Notes: a model not told the origin generated them from the letters alone. 64,000 nucleotides of DNA from Rhizobium sp. BK650 (GCF_014195325.1 NZ_JACIBK010000004.1:310001-374000), one strand, 5' to 3'; positions 46,921-56,760 are shown, counted from the first letter of the stretch. Numbers and translations are program-made.

Positions 46921-47196
46921 ATGAACAAGAATGAACTCGTGTCCGCAGTAGCCGAAAAGGCTGGACTGACGAAGTCTGATGCAGCATCTGCCGTCGACGC
47001 AGTTTTCGACGTTGTGCAGGCTGAACTGAAGGGCAAGGGCGACGTTCGCCTCGCCGGCTTCGGCAGCTTCACGGTTTCTCATCGCGCTGCCACGAAGGGT
47101 CGCAACCCGTCGACCGGCGCCGAAGTCGACATCCCGGCACGCAACGTGCCGAAGTTCACGCCCGGCAAGGGCCTGAAGGACGCCGTCAACGGCTGA
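46921..47196 (+). CDS. hupB: DNA-binding protein HU
   Basis: 91-residue nucleoid protein. It begins MNKNELVSAVAEKAGLTKSD and shows the HU arm region GSFTVSHRAATKGRNPSTG with the DNA-intercalating Pro near EVDIPARNVPKFTPGK. AGAAAGGGGTGGAAAC precedes the ATG. It follows lon on its own transcript and ends in a strong terminator. IHF subunits differ in the arm sequence, so HU is the better call. Confidence 0.96.
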   Translation: MNKNELVSAVAEKAGLTKSDAASAVDAVFDVVQAELKGKGDVRLAGFGSFTVSHRAATKGRNPSTGAEVDIPARNVPKFTPGKGLKDAVNG

Positions 47197-47244
47197 TACG
47201 AGATATCCGCCGGCCGTAAACGAGAACGACCGCGCAGGATTTTG

Positions 47245-47276
47245 AGGGTTCGGCGTCGCCGAACCCTTTTTCTTTT
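47245..47276 (+). terminator. Rho-independent terminator of hupB
   Basis: AGGGTTCGGC (47245-47254) pairs with GCCGAACCCT (47258-47267) with loop GTC, followed by TTTTCTTTT. Confidence 0.9.
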
Positions 47277-47317
47277 CGACGCTTGCCCCATGCCGCGCTT
47301 TGTCTTACGACGATGAT

Positions 47318-47464
47318 GTTCTCAGGGCGGGGTGAAAGTCCCCACCGGCGGTAAGGGCTACGGCCTGAGCCCGCGAGCGCCTTCTCGAGGCTCGTCCGAG
47401 GAAGGGTCAGCAGATTCGGTGCGATTCCGGAGCCGACGGTTAAAGTCCGGATGGAAGAGAATGA
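47318..47464 (+). promoter_or_regulatory. FMN riboswitch (RFN element)
   Basis: The conserved core is easy to see: TTCTCAGGGCGGGGTGAAAG, TCCCCACCGGCGGTAA, a variable arm, GAGCCCGCGAGCG, GGTCAGCAGATTCGGTG and the closing GAGCCGACGGTTAAAGTCCG then GATGGAAGAGA. It binds FMN and represses the gene after it. About 95 bases lie between it and the ribN ATG. No classic terminator with a T-run is seen there, which suggests control at the ribosome site. Confidence 0.95.
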
Positions 47465-47558
47465 GCATGGCCGCGCGCGGGCAGGGGACTGCCAGCGTTT
47501 GTGCGTCATTCCCTCATGCGTCCTGATTTATGCTTGGTCCTTATTCTGGATGGAAGAC

Positions 47559-48308
47559 ATGAATCAGAATTCCCTTGCAATACCACGTTCCCGCGCCTTT
47601 GCCGGCGCAGCCTTCATGGTCCTTGGAGGCGTCGCCTTCTCGCTCATCAATGTCGTGACCCAATGGCTGACCATGACGCTCGCCGTTCCGGCTGCGTCTG
47701 TCGCCTTCTGGCAATATGGTTTGGCCTTCCTCTTCTCCTTGCCCTTTCTGCGTAAAGCCGGTCTTAAGGCCATGCGCACGGACTATCCCTGGCGCCATGT
47801 CGTGCGCGTCGTCTTTGCAGCGCTCGGCGTCCAGGCATGGGTCTCTGGTCTCGCCTCGGTGCCGATCTGGCAGGCGATCGCGCTTGTCATGACATCACCT
47901 TTTTTCATCATTCTCGGTGCGCGCCTGTTCCTCGGTGAGCGTGTCGGACCTGCTCGCTGGATGACGACAAGTGTCGGCTTTATCGGCGCGATGATCATCC
48001 TCCAGCCGTGGTCGGACAGCTTTACCTGGGCGGCACTCCTGCCTGTCTTCTCCGCGCTGCTCTGGGGCGCATCGTCTCTCATGGCGCAGTATCTGTTGAC
48101 CCTTGCCTATGCCAGTGCAGATGCAGCCTATGTCCAGCCGTTCGACGACCTGAAGCTGCCGCTGAACGTGCTGGCAGGCTGGCTTTTCTTTGGCTATGCG
48201 CGGGCCGGTTATCTGTGGCTAGGTGCCGCGCTCATCCTTGCCGCATCGCTCTTCATCATGCGGATCGAGATGCGTCGCGAGAGACAAGTCGGCAGACTTA
48301 GGTTATGA
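47559..48308 (+). CDS. ribN: Riboflavin transporter RibN (EamA family)
   Basis: 249-residue ten-helix EamA protein (FMVLGGVAFSLINVVTQWLT, GVQAWVSGLASVPIWQAIAL, SSLMAQYLLTLAYASADAAY). RibN is the riboflavin importer described in Rhizobium leguminosarum, and the FMN riboswitch directly upstream supports this assignment. TGGAAGAC precedes the ATG at 47559; the longer frame from 47451 runs back into the riboswitch and is rejected. Its last 11 bases overlap the convergent LysR fragment. Import of riboflavin spares de novo synthesis. Confidence 0.9.
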   Translation: MNQNSLAIPRSRAFAGAAFMVLGGVAFSLINVVTQWLTMTLAVPAASVAFWQYGLAFLFSLPFLRKAGLKAMRTDYPWRHVVRVVFAALGVQAWVSGLASVPIWQAIALVMTSPFFIILGARLFLGERVGPARWMTTSVGFIGAMIILQPWSDSFTWAALLPVFSALLWGASSLMAQYLLTLAYASADAAYVQPFDDLKLPLNVLAGWLFFGYARAGYLWLGAALILAASLFIMRIEMRRERQVGRLRL

Positions 48309-48807
48309 ATTTGGGAAGGGTGGCCGCCAGCGCGTCGACGGCAAGCCGGATCCTGAGCGGCAAATGCGGTGTCTGCAGCCACAGCGCGTGGCAGTCGTAG
48401 AGAAATTCCGGCTGCCCCGGCAGCAACAGTTCGAGCGTTCCGGCCTGCACGCGTTCGCGGATGAGCCAATAAGGCAGCCAGGCGAGCCCCATGCCGGCCG
48501 TTGCCGCATCTGCAATCGCATCGAGATCATCGAGACGTAATCGGCCGTTTGGTCGAACTTCCACCGGAGGCTGGTCGCCATGTGGGAAGAGCCATGGGCT
48601 GAAGCGGGCGGAGCGCGCGTAAATGATCGCATTGTGCCGGCCGATATCCTCGATCTGCTGCGGTCTGTCATGCGCGTCGAGATAGCTTGGTGAGGCGCAG
48701 ACGACCATGCGCTGGCGCGCAATGCGTCGCGCGATAATGCCTGACCTGTCTGCCAGTTCGCCGGTCCGAATCGCGAGATCGTAACATGCGGTCCTACTGG
48801 GGATCAT
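48298..48807 (-). pseudogene. LysR regulator remnant lacking the DNA-binding domain
   Basis: The frame encodes about 165 residues that match only the second half of a LysR effector domain: YDLAIRTGELADRSGIIARR, MVVCASPSYLDAHDRPQ, AIADAATAGMGLAWLPYWLI and RIRLAVDALAATLPK. About 125 residues including the helix-turn-helix are missing, and upstream there is only a terminator hairpin and the next gene. No start with a ribosome site is seen. It is best read as a gene truncated by deletion, though expression of a short product cannot be excluded. Confidence 0.75.
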
Positions 48808-48810
48808 GTC

Positions 48811-48845
48811 TCAAGCCCGGCCAGCAACTTGCAGGCCGGGCTTGA
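48811..48845 (-). terminator. Hairpin after the aldo/keto reductase gene
   Basis: Perfect 12-bp inverted repeat (TCAAGCCCGGCC at 48811-48822, GGCCGGGCTTGA at 48834-48845), just after the reductase stop on the minus strand. No T-run. Confidence 0.65.
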
Positions 48846-48858
48846 TGGTCTGCGGAGC

Positions 48859-49845
48859 CTACCAGCGCTGATGTACATGCGGAGCGATCAGCCGCCCGTA
48901 AATCTCCCGCGTCGCTGCCATGACATCAGCCGACAGCGGCGCCAGATCGGCGGCAGCAGCGTTCGCCTTGGCCTGCTCGGCATTGCGCGCGCCGGGAATG
49001 ACGACGGTGACCGCATCGGCCATCAGAATCCAGCGCAGCGCAAAGGCGGCCATGCTGGCACCGGCCGGAACGAGCTTGCGCACTTCCTCGACTGCCTGCA
49101 GGCCGACTTCGAAGGGCACGCCTGCGAAGGTTTCGCCAACATCGAAGGCTTCGCCATTGCGATTGAAGTTGCGGTGGTCGTCGCTCGCGAACTTCGTGTC
49201 GCGGGTGATCTTGCCGGAGAGCAGCCCGCTGGCAAGCGGCACGCGCGCGATGATTGCCACATTCTTGCGGCGGGCCGCGCTGAAGAACAGATGATCGGGG
49301 CGCTGACGAAAGATGTTGTAGATGATCTGGATGCTGGCGACGCCGGGATATTCGATTGCCTTCAGCCCCTCTTCGATCTTCTCGACACTGACGCCGTAGC
49401 CCTTGATTTTGCCAGCCTTCTGCAGCTCGTCGAGACCTGCGAAGACCTCGGGGCGGTAGAGCACCTCCGTCGGAGGGCAGTGAAGCTGCACGAGATCGAG
49501 ACTGTCCACCTGCAGGTTTTTCAGGCTCCGGTCGATGAAGCCTTCCAGGTTGGCCTTGTTGTAGCCGTCGGCGACATGCGGGTTGAGTCGGCGGCCGGCT
49601 TTCGTCGCGACCATCGGGCGCCGGCCACCGCGAGCCTTCAGCACGTCGGCAATGATCTTTTCCGAGCGGCCATCGCCATAGACGTCGGCGGTATCGATGA
49701 AAGTCATGCCGGCGTCGAGTGCTGCATTCAGCGCTGCGCGGCCGTCCGCGTCGCTGACATCGCCCCAGGAGCCGCCGATCTGCCAGGCGCCGAAGCCGAC
49801 ATCGGTGACGGTGAAGGGCAGGCGGCCGAAAGCATGATGTCTCAT
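48859..49845 (-). CDS. Aldo/keto reductase
   Basis: 328-residue TIM-barrel NADP-dependent oxidoreductase. Visible: FGAWQIGGSWGDVSDADG, FIDTADVYGDGRSEKII (catalytic Asp and Tyr), the catalytic Lys in MVATKAGRR, and VDSLDLVQLHCPP with the catalytic His. The C-terminus AVTVVIPGARNAEQAKAN binds the cofactor. It resembles the YajO/L-glyceraldehyde-reductase-type branch, substrate unknown. GGAGGATTTTCC precedes the ATG at 49845. It is divergent from the cupin gene. Confidence 0.92.
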   Translation of the reverse strand: MRHHAFGRLPFTVTDVGFGAWQIGGSWGDVSDADGRAALNAALDAGMTFIDTADVYGDGRSEKIIADVLKARGGRRPMVATKAGRRLNPHVADGYNKANLEGFIDRSLKNLQVDSLDLVQLHCPPTEVLYRPEVFAGLDELQKAGKIKGYGVSVEKIEEGLKAIEYPGVASIQIIYNIFRQRPDHLFFSAARRKNVAIIARVPLASGLLSGKITRDTKFASDDHRNFNRNGEAFDVGETFAGVPFEVGLQAVEEVRKLVPAGASMAAFALRWILMADAVTVVIPGARNAEQAKANAAAADLAPLSADVMAATREIYGRLIAPHVHQRW

Positions 49846-49994
49846 GGAAAATCCTCCGTTCGTGATGAAAGGCCTTCGCAGTAGCAGGCGTGAACTGGAG
49901 CGGCAATCGCCGATGCCGCTTGGATCGCCTGCCGCGATCAAATATTCTTGTCCGGGACGGCTTCAACCGCAGACGATGGAGGAACAGGAAAATC

Positions 49995-50396
49995 ATGGAT
50001 ATCAAGACCGCAGGCTCGCGCCCCTCCACGAAAGGCCAGGCCGATTATTTCACCGGCGCCGTTCACCTGGATCCACTTGTCGAGGCGCCGGGACCGGCGC
50101 GCGTGCGGGCCGCTCAGGTGACTTTCGAACCCGGCGCGCGGACCGCCTGGCATACGCATCCCCTTGGGCAGACGCTGATCGTTACCTCAGGCAAAGGTCT
50201 TGCTCAGACATGGGGCGGGGAAATCAGGGAAATTCGCACAGGTGATGTCGTCTGGTTCTCACCGGGCGAGAAGCACTGGCACGGTGCAAGTCCCGAAGCC
50301 GCGATGAGCCATATCGCCATCCAGGAAGCGCTGAATGGCAGTGTCGCGGATTGGCTTGAGCAGGTTAGTGAGGAGCAGTATGCCGGCAAGGCCTGA
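49995..50396 (+). CDS. Cupin-domain protein
   Basis: 133-residue single-domain cupin with the His-rich metal motif [19 protein letters not shown] and the second motif [19 protein letters not shown]. It is close to the (R)-mandelonitrile lyase-like and carboxymuconolactone-linked cupins; the reaction is unknown. GGAACAGGAAAATC precedes the ATG at 49995. It is divergent from the aldo/keto reductase, with which it often pairs in rhizobia. Confidence 0.85.
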   Translation: MDIKTAGSRPSTKGQADYFTGAVHLDPLVEAPGPARVRAAQVTFEPGARTAWHTHPLGQTLIVTSGKGLAQTWGGEIREIRTGDVVWFSPGEKHWHGASPEAAMSHIAIQEALNGSVADWLEQVSEEQYAGKA

Positions 50397-50717
50397 GCTT
50401 GCGGCTAGAAGCTTCGGCTTCTGAGAAGCGTGTATGCGATTCGAGCTCCTGCTATGAGGCTCCGCGGAGAGGAGCTTCTCAGGCATCCGTCGCTCTGCTT
50501 GTGGAAAACCTGACGCAACGGATCGCAGCGCCGCACACAAAGCAGAGTCGCTGATCTGCCGGAGGATTGGGAGGGTCTTCTGAAACAATTTCAGGACTGT
50601 CATGGTTTTGTCTCCAAACCTGCTTGACACTAAAAGGCGAACCCCTTAGTTAGCCGCTCATCCAAACGGCCAGCCCGTTCGGAGAGGGTGCTCAGGCACC
50701 GGATTGTTTGAAAGAAT
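50397..50717. other. Intergenic region before the tRNA genes
   Basis: About 320 bases. A small UUCG hairpin, AGAAGC/GCTTCT at 50407-50422, follows the cupin stop and may be its terminator. The rest must contain the tRNA promoter; the CTTGACA at 50623-50629, about 90 bases before the first tRNA, is a candidate -35 box. No gene. Confidence 0.4.
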
Positions 50718-50794
50718 GCGGGTGTAGCTCAGTCGGTTAGAGTGCCGGCCTGTCACGCCGGAGGTCGCGGGTTCGAGCCCCGTCACTCGCGCCA
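50718..50794 (+). tRNA. tRNA-Asp (anticodon GTC), copy 1
   Basis: 77 bases with encoded CCA. The anticodon arm CCGGC-CTGTCAC-GCCGG gives GTC. D and T arms are canonical and the acceptor has one G-U pair. Identical to copy 2. Confidence 0.97.
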
Positions 50795-50867
50795 TTTCAA
50801 AGTAGGCGGCAAAACGTCGCTGTCAATCCGGTTTGGTGGTATCCTCATGGTCCGAAAGGTCCGATGC

Positions 50868-50944
50868 GCGGGTGTAGCTCAGTCGGTTAGAGTGCCGGCC
50901 TGTCACGCCGGAGGTCGCGGGTTCGAGCCCCGTCACTCGCGCCA
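50868..50944 (+). tRNA. tRNA-Asp (anticodon GTC), copy 2
   Basis: Identical to copy 1, 73 bases downstream, probably on the same transcript. It lies about 245 bases upstream of nuoA. Confidence 0.97.
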
Positions 50945-51191
50945 TTTATTTCCAAAAAGCCATGCAGTTTCTGAGGGTCAGCCATGCGGCTTTCCGCGGC
51001 ATTTGCGGAATTGTCGCGACATCGTTGCATCTGCTTGATAATGTCCGTCTGACACAGTTCGAATAGCTCTGTAAAAGTCTTGCGCCCGGGCTCCGGCTGC
51101 GCTAACCACGGCTTGTTGCAACGCACGTTCGCTTGCCGGGCATTTGCCCAGGAGCGCCGCCTGGCGCCGCCCGCAAGCAGGGATGAACATG

Positions 51192-51557
51192 ATGACTGAA
51201 CTGCTCAGTTCCTATATTCCGATCGCTATTTTCATCGGCATCGCGCTCGTCATCGGCCTGGCGCTTCTCATTGCGCCGTTTGCCGTTGCCTTCAAGGCGC
51301 CCGATTCGGAAAAGCTTTCGGCTTACGAATGCGGCTTCAACGCATTCGACGACGCCCGCATGAAGTTCGACATCCGCTACTACCTCGTGTCGATTCTCTT
51401 CATCATCTTCGATCTGGAAGTCGCCTTCCTCTTCCCCTGGGCCGTTTCCTTCGGTGCTATCGGCTGGTTCGGCTTCTGGTCCATGATGGTTTTCCTCTTC
51501 GTGCTGACCATCGGCTTTATCTATGAATGGAAGAAGGGAGCCCTGGAATGGGAGTAG
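51192..51557 (+). CDS. nuoA: NADH-quinone oxidoreductase subunit A
   Basis: 121-residue three-helix membrane subunit of complex I, from the base of the membrane arm. The conserved [20 protein letters not shown] loop, which carries the Cys that moves during the active/deactive transition, is present, and [20 protein letters not shown] follows. ATGs at 51183 and 51189 are alternatives; I use 51192, which gives the length expected for rhizobial NuoA. First gene of the operon; it overlaps nuoB by 10 bases. Confidence 0.95.
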   Translation: MTELLSSYIPIAIFIGIALVIGLALLIAPFAVAFKAPDSEKLSAYECGFNAFDDARMKFDIRYYLVSILFIIFDLEVAFLFPWAVSFGAIGWFGFWSMMVFLFVLTIGFIYEWKKGALEWE

Positions 51558-52132
51558 TCCCCGCTGGCAACCAGACGCTCGTAGCGCCGCAGCCGAAAGG
51601 GATCATCGATCCTTCGACCGGCAAACCGATCGGCAGCAACGACGCGTTCTTCGGCGAGATCAACAACGAGCTCGCCGACAAGGGTTTTCTCGTCACCTCG
51701 ACCGATGAACTCATCAATTGGGCCCGTACCGGCTCGCTGATGTGGATGACCTTCGGTCTTGCCTGCTGCGCCGTCGAAATGATGCAGCTTTCCATGCCGC
51801 GTTACGACGTCGAGCGTTTTGGCTTTGCGCCGCGCGCTTCGCCGCGCCAGTCGGACGTCATGATCGTCGCCGGCACGCTGACCAACAAGATGGCGCCTGC
51901 GCTCCGTAAGGTCTACGACCAGATGCCGGAGCCGCGCTACGTCATCTCGATGGGCTCCTGCGCCAACGGCGGCGGCTACTATCACTATTCCTATTCGGTC
52001 GTTCGTGGCTGCGACCGCGTCGTGCCGATCGACATCTACGTGCCGGGCTGTCCCCCCACGGCAGAGGCGCTGCTTTATGGCGTGCTTTTGCTGCAGAAGA
52101 AGATCCGCCGCACCGGCACGATCGAACGCTAA
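51548..52132 (+). CDS. nuoB: NADH-quinone oxidoreductase subunit B
   Basis: 194 residues. It binds the terminal iron-sulfur cluster N2 that passes electrons to quinone. The cluster cysteines are in [26 protein letters not shown] and [27 protein letters not shown] precedes the ATG, which lies within the nuoA end. Confidence 0.96.
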   Translation: MGVVPAGNQTLVAPQPKGIIDPSTGKPIGSNDAFFGEINNELADKGFLVTSTDELINWARTGSLMWMTFGLACCAVEMMQLSMPRYDVERFGFAPRASPRQSDVMIVAGTLTNKMAPALRKVYDQMPEPRYVISMGSCANGGGYYHYSYSVVRGCDRVVPIDIYVPGCPPTAEALLYGVLLLQKKIRRTGTIER

Positions 52133-52150
52133 GGGCAAGGACAGAAAATT

Positions 52151-52753
52151 ATGAGCGAAGCCCTCACTGAGCTTTCGTCCTACGTTTCGGAAGCGCGCGG
52201 CAATTTGATTGCCGCCTCGCAGCTCAAATATGGCGAGCTGACGCTGACGACGACCGGCGACAATCTGATTCCGCTGCTGACCTTCCTGCGTGACGACGCC
52301 AAGTGCGGCTTCGTCAACCTGACGGATATTTGCGGCGTCGACTGGCCGCAGCGCGAATTGCGCTTCGATGTCGTCTATCACCTCCTGTCGCCGAAGAAGA
52401 ACCTGCGCATCCGCGTGAAGGTGGCGACCGACGAGGATACGCCGGTTCCGTCCGCTTGTGCCGTCTATCCGGGCGCCGACTGGTTCGAGCGCGAGACCTG
52501 GGACATGTATGGCGTGCTCTTCACCGGCCATCCGGACCTGCGCCGCATCCTCACCGACTACGGTTTCGAAGGTCACCCGCTGCGCAAGGATTTTCCGACG
52601 ACCGGTTTCGTCGAGGTTCGTTACGACGATGCTGCAAAGCGCGTCGTTTACGAACCCGTCGAGCTGAAGCAGGAATTCCGCAATTTCGATTTCTTGTCCC
52701 CCTGGGAAGGCACGGAATACGTGCTGCCGGGCGACGAAAAGGCGAAGCAGTAA
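52151..52753 (+). CDS. nuoC: NADH-quinone oxidoreductase subunit C
   Basis: 200-residue peripheral-arm subunit (30-kDa). It shows the family signature [20 protein letters not shown] and the [13 protein letters not shown] segment. It is separate from NuoD here, unlike the NuoCD fusion of enteric bacteria. Short spacing to nuoB (18 bases) and nuoD. Confidence 0.95.
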   Translation: MSEALTELSSYVSEARGNLIAASQLKYGELTLTTTGDNLIPLLTFLRDDAKCGFVNLTDICGVDWPQRELRFDVVYHLLSPKKNLRIRVKVATDEDTPVPSACAVYPGADWFERETWDMYGVLFTGHPDLRRILTDYGFEGHPLRKDFPTTGFVEVRYDDAAKRVVYEPVELKQEFRNFDFLSPWEGTEYVLPGDEKAKQ

Positions 52754-52819
52754 GTTTGAGGCGTGTGGCGGGCTTTCGTCCGCCGTTCACTGACTACCCG
52801 AAAAAGCGAGCCCATCGCC

Positions 52820-54010
52820 ATGACCGAACATAACGTCCGTAACTTCAACATCAATTTCGGGCCGCAGCATCCTGCAGCGCACGGCGTTCTGCGTCTTGTG
52901 CTGGAGCTTGATGGCGAAATCGTGGAGCGCGTCGATCCGCATATCGGCCTGTTGCACCGCGGTACTGAAAAGCTGATCGAAACCAAAACCTACCTGCAGG
53001 CCGTTCCCTATTTCGATCGCCTCGATTACGTGGCGCCGATGAACCAGGAGCATGCCTATGCGCTGGCCGTTGAAAAGCTGCTTGACATCGAGATCCCGAT
53101 CCGCGGCCAGCTCATCCGCGTTCTCTATTCGGAAATCGGCCGCATCCTGTCGCATCTGCTGAACGTCACCACGCAGGCCATGGACGTCGGTGCGCTGACG
53201 CCGCCGCTCTGGGGCTTCGAAGAGCGCGAAAAGCTGATGGTGTTCTATGAGCGCGCCAGTGGCTCCCGCATGCATGCCGCTTACTTCCGTCCGGGCGGCG
53301 TTCACCAGGACCTGCCGGAACAGCTCGTGCAGGATATCGGCAAGTGGTGCGACGAATTCCCGGGCAAGCTCGACGATATCGACGACCTTCTCACCGGCAA
53401 CCGCATCTTCAAACAGCGCAACGTCGATATCGGCGTCGTCTCGCTGGAGGATTGCTGGGCCTGGGGCTTCTCGGGCGTCATGGTGCGCGGTTCGGGCGCT
53501 GCCTGGGATTTGCGTCGTGCGCAGCCCTACGAATGCTATTCGGATCTCGAATTTGACATTCCGGTCGGCAAGAACGGCGACAACTACGATCGTTACCTGA
53601 TCCGCATGATCGAGATGCGCGAGTCGGTGAAGATCATGAAGCAGTGCGTGAACCGCCTGCTCAGCGATGCGAAGACTGGTCCGTTCTCTTCGATCGACGG
53701 TAAGGTCGTTCCGCCGAAGCGTGGCGAGATGAAGCGCTCGATGGAAGCCTTGATCCATCACTTCAAGCTCTACACAGAAGGCTATCACGTTCCGGCGGGT
53801 GAAGTTTATGCTGCCGTCGAGGCGCCGAAGGGCGAATTCGGCGTCTATCTCGTCTCCGACGGCACCAACAAGCCTTACCGCTGCAAGATCCGCGCGCCGG
53901 GTTATGCGCATCTGCAGGCGATGGACTTCATGTGCCGGGGCCACCAGCTGGCCGACGTCGCGGCGGTTCTGGGCTCGCTCGACATCGTGTTCGGTGAGGT
54001 GGACCGCTAA
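52820..54010 (+). CDS. nuoD: NADH-quinone oxidoreductase subunit D
   Basis: 396-residue 49-kDa subunit, evolutionarily a hydrogenase large subunit, lining the quinone site. It begins [18 protein letters not shown] (the quinone-binding His) and contains [14 protein letters not shown] and [18 protein letters not shown]. The ATG at 52820 is chosen; the frame's upstream 19 codons overlap nothing conserved. Its stop overlaps the next start as TAATG. Confidence 0.97.
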   Translation: MTEHNVRNFNINFGPQHPAAHGVLRLVLELDGEIVERVDPHIGLLHRGTEKLIETKTYLQAVPYFDRLDYVAPMNQEHAYALAVEKLLDIEIPIRGQLIRVLYSEIGRILSHLLNVTTQAMDVGALTPPLWGFEEREKLMVFYERASGSRMHAAYFRPGGVHQDLPEQLVQDIGKWCDEFPGKLDDIDDLLTGNRIFKQRNVDIGVVSLEDCWAWGFSGVMVRGSGAAWDLRRAQPYECYSDLEFDIPVGKNGDNYDRYLIRMIEMRESVKIMKQCVNRLLSDAKTGPFSSIDGKVVPPKRGEMKRSMEALIHHFKLYTEGYHVPAGEVYAAVEAPKGEFGVYLVSDGTNKPYRCKIRAPGYAHLQAMDFMCRGHQLADVAAVLGSLDIVFGEVDR

Positions 54011-54282
54011 TGCAGGCTCTGCCGCTCGCAGCTGCATTTCTTCTTTCGGCCTCCGTTGCCTTTGCGCAGGATGCCGGAAAGCTCGGCACGCCGCTGGGCC
54101 ATGAAGAGGCGCAGTCGCCGGCAGAGCAGTCGTCCATGGGCGAGCTTTTGTCCAAGGGCTATCAAATCAAGGCCGCCGTGCCGAATGGCGGCAAGTTCGT
54201 AGTGTTTATGCAAAAAGACCAGTCGGCCTATGCCTGTGAAATGCAGTCTTTGACTGCTTCGCGGTGTGGAACGCTAAACTGA
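54010..54282 (+). CDS. Small exported protein inside the nuo operon, 90 aa
   Basis: 90 residues with a signal peptide (QALPLAAAFLLSASVAFA) and a mature part of about 70 residues, GELLSKGYQIKAAVPNGG then KFVVFMQKDQSAYACEMQ and ending SRCGTLN with two cysteines. It starts at the nuoD stop (TAATG), so translation is coupled. It is not a known complex I subunit and would lie in the periplasm. Rhizobial nuo operons are known to have such an insert. Function unknown. Confidence 0.75.
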   Translation: MQALPLAAAFLLSASVAFAQDAGKLGTPLGHEEAQSPAEQSSMGELLSKGYQIKAAVPNGGKFVVFMQKDQSAYACEMQSLTASRCGTLN

Positions 54283-54298
54283 CAAGGCGTGAGGAAGA

Positions 54299-55444
54299 AT
54301 GTCCGTTCGTCGATTAGCCGAAGATCAATTCCAGCCGGCCGCATTCGCTTTCAGCGATGAAAACGCGGTCTGGGCGGAAAAGACGATTCAGAAATATCCC
54401 GCAGGCCGTCAGCAGTCCGCGGTCATTCCGCTGTTGATGCGTGCCCAGGAGCAGGATGGTTGGGTCACCCGCGCAGCGATCGAAAAGATCGCCGACATGC
54501 TGGACATGGCCTATATCCGCGTTCTCGAAGTCGCGACCTTCTACACTCAATTTCAGCTCCATCCGGTCGGCACCCGCGCTCATGTGCAGGTCTGCGGCAC
54601 GACGCCTTGCATGCTGCGCGGCTCGGAAAAGCTGATGGGCGTCTGCCGCAGCAAGATCCATCAGCACCCGTTCGAGCGCAATGCGGAAGGCACGCTCTCT
54701 TGGGAAGAGGTCGAATGTCTCGGGGCCTGCGTCAACGCACCGATGGTGATGATCGGCAAGGATACCTATGAGGACCTGACGCCGGAACGCCTGGAAGAAA
54801 TCATCGATGCGTTTGCAGCCGGCAACGGCGCGGGCGTCAAGGTCGGTCCGCAGATAGACCGTCACCTGTCCTCGCCCGAAGGTGGCCCGACGACGCTTCT
54901 CGATGACGTTGCCGTTACCCGCACCTGGGTTGACAAGGCCCCAACGACCGCACCGGCAGACGGCGCGCCGGTCCCGCCCTCCGAGGCTGCTCGTCCGAAG
55001 AGCACCGATGCCGAAACCAACGCGTCGCTGAAGACGCCGGCAACGTCTCCCAAGGCGTCGGCCAAGAACGCAAAGGCCGCCGAAGTTCAGCCGCTGTCGG
55101 GCACTGCCGCTTCCGAGCCGGCTCCGAAGGCTGCCGCCGGGGCCGCTGTAAAGCCATCGCTGACTGATAAGAATCGCCCGGCCGGTATCGAAAGGCCCGC
55201 TGCTCCCGATGATCTCAAGATGATCTCCGGCGTCGGTCCGAAGATCGAGGCGACGCTGCATGAAATCGGCATCTTCACCTTCGCGCAGATCGCGGGCTGG
55301 AAGAAGGCCGAACGCGAATGGGTCGATAATTTCTTGAATTTCCGCGGCCGCATCGAGCGCGACGACTGGGTCAAGCAGGCCAAGGCGCTCGCCAAGGGCG
55401 GCGAAGCGGAATATATCAAGGTCTTCGGCAAGAAGCCGCGGTAA
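54299..55444 (+). CDS. nuoE: NADH-quinone oxidoreductase subunit E with C-terminal helix-hairpin-helix domain
   Basis: 381 residues. The first 170 are a standard 24-kDa NuoE: ATFYTQFQLHPVGTRAHVQV and the 2Fe-2S cysteines in CGTTPCMLRG and CLGACVNAPMVM. About 130 residues of Ala/Pro/Thr-rich linker follow, then a C-terminal domain (about 304-381) starting DDLKMISGVGPKIEATLHEI, a helix-hairpin-helix type. NuoE elsewhere is about 170-220 residues, so the tail is an addition. The same domain ends the protein at 56765. The role of the tail is unknown. Confidence 0.93.
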   Translation: MSVRRLAEDQFQPAAFAFSDENAVWAEKTIQKYPAGRQQSAVIPLLMRAQEQDGWVTRAAIEKIADMLDMAYIRVLEVATFYTQFQLHPVGTRAHVQVCGTTPCMLRGSEKLMGVCRSKIHQHPFERNAEGTLSWEEVECLGACVNAPMVMIGKDTYEDLTPERLEEIIDAFAAGNGAGVKVGPQIDRHLSSPEGGPTTLLDDVAVTRTWVDKAPTTAPADGAPVPPSEAARPKSTDAETNASLKTPATSPKASAKNAKAAEVQPLSGTAASEPAPKAAAGAAVKPSLTDKNRPAGIERPAAPDDLKMISGVGPKIEATLHEIGIFTFAQIAGWKKAEREWVDNFLNFRGRIERDDWVKQAKALAKGGEAEYIKVFGKKPR

Positions 55445-55455
55445 GAGGGTGAGAC

Positions 55456-56760
55456 ATGCTGCAAGATAAAGACCGCATCTTTACCAATATCTACGGCCTC
55501 AAGGACAAGTCCCTGAAGGGCGCGATGAGCCGCGGCCACTGGGACGGCACCAAGCTGATTCTGGAAAAGGGCCGCGACTGGATCATCGAAGAAATGAAGG
55601 CTTCCGGCCTTCGTGGCCGCGGCGGCGCAGGCTTCCCGACGGGCCTCAAGTGGTCCTTCATGCCTAAGCAGAGCGATGGCCGCCCGCATTACCTCGTCGT
55701 CAATGCCGACGAATCGGAGCCCGGCACCTGCAAGGACCGCGACATCATGCGCAACGATCCGCATACGCTGATCGAAGGCTGCGTGGTTGCAAGCTTCGCC
55801 ATGGGCGCCAATGCTGCCTACATCTACGTGCGCGGCGAATATATCCGCGAGCGCGAAGCCCTGCAGGCCGCAATCGACGAATGCTATGACGCGGGTCTTC
55901 TCGGCAAGAACAACAAACTCGGCTGGGACATGGATATCTTCGTCCATCACGGCGCCGGCGCTTACATCTGCGGTGAAGAAACCGCGCTGCTCGAAAGCCT
56001 CGAAGGCAAGAAGGGCCAGCCGCGCCTGAAGCCGCCGTTCCCGGCCAATATGGGTCTCTACGGCTGCCCGACGACGGTCAACAACGTTGAATCGATCGCC
56101 GTTGCCCCGACCATCCTGCGCCGTGGCGCCGGCTGGTTCTCGTCCTTCGGACGTCCGAACAATGTCGGCACCAAACTCTTCATGCTGTCGGGCCACGTCA
56201 ACCGTCCGTGCACGGTGGAAGAAACAATGGGCATCACCTTCCGCGAGCTGGTCGACAAGCACGCCGGCGGCATCCGTGGCGGCTGGGACAACCTGCTTGC
56301 CGTCATTCCGGGCGGCGCATCCTGCCCGATCGTTCCGGCCAAGGACATTATGGATTGCCCGATGGATTTCGACGGCCTGCGCGCTGTCGGTTCTTCCTTC
56401 GGCACGGCCGCTTCGATCGTCATGGACAAGTCCACCGACGTCATCAAGGCGATTGCCCGTATCTCCGCCTTCTTCAAGCATGAGAGCTGCGGCCAGTGCA
56501 CGCCGTGCCGCGAAGGCACGGGTTGGATGTGGCGCGTGATGGAGCGTATGGCGCGCGGCAACGCGCAGAAGCGCGAAATCGACATGCTGTTCCAGGTCAC
56601 CAAGCAGATCGAAGGCCACACCATCTGTGCTCTCGGCGACGCCGCCGCATGGCCGGTCCAGGGTCTGATCCGTAACTTCCGCCCGGAAATTGAGGCCCGC
56701 ATCGACCAGTACACAGCCAATGCCCTCGATCACGGCGCGGTTCTGGAGGCGGCGGAGTAA
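55456..56760 (+). CDS. nuoF: NADH-quinone oxidoreductase subunit F
   Basis: 434-residue 51-kDa subunit that binds NADH and [20 protein letters not shown] is the NADH/FMN loop; [18 protein letters not shown] follows; the N3 cluster cysteines are in [13 protein letters not shown] and [10 protein letters not shown]. No extra domain. It begins 11 bases after nuoE. Confidence 0.97.
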   Translation: MLQDKDRIFTNIYGLKDKSLKGAMSRGHWDGTKLILEKGRDWIIEEMKASGLRGRGGAGFPTGLKWSFMPKQSDGRPHYLVVNADESEPGTCKDRDIMRNDPHTLIEGCVVASFAMGANAAYIYVRGEYIREREALQAAIDECYDAGLLGKNNKLGWDMDIFVHHGAGAYICGEETALLESLEGKKGQPRLKPPFPANMGLYGCPTTVNNVESIAVAPTILRRGAGWFSSFGRPNNVGTKLFMLSGHVNRPCTVEETMGITFRELVDKHAGGIRGGWDNLLAVIPGGASCPIVPAKDIMDCPMDFDGLRAVGSSFGTAASIVMDKSTDVIKAIARISAFFKHESCGQCTPCREGTGWMWRVMERMARGNAQKREIDMLFQVTKQIEGHTICALGDAAAWPVQGLIRNFRPEIEARIDQYTANALDHGAVLEAAE

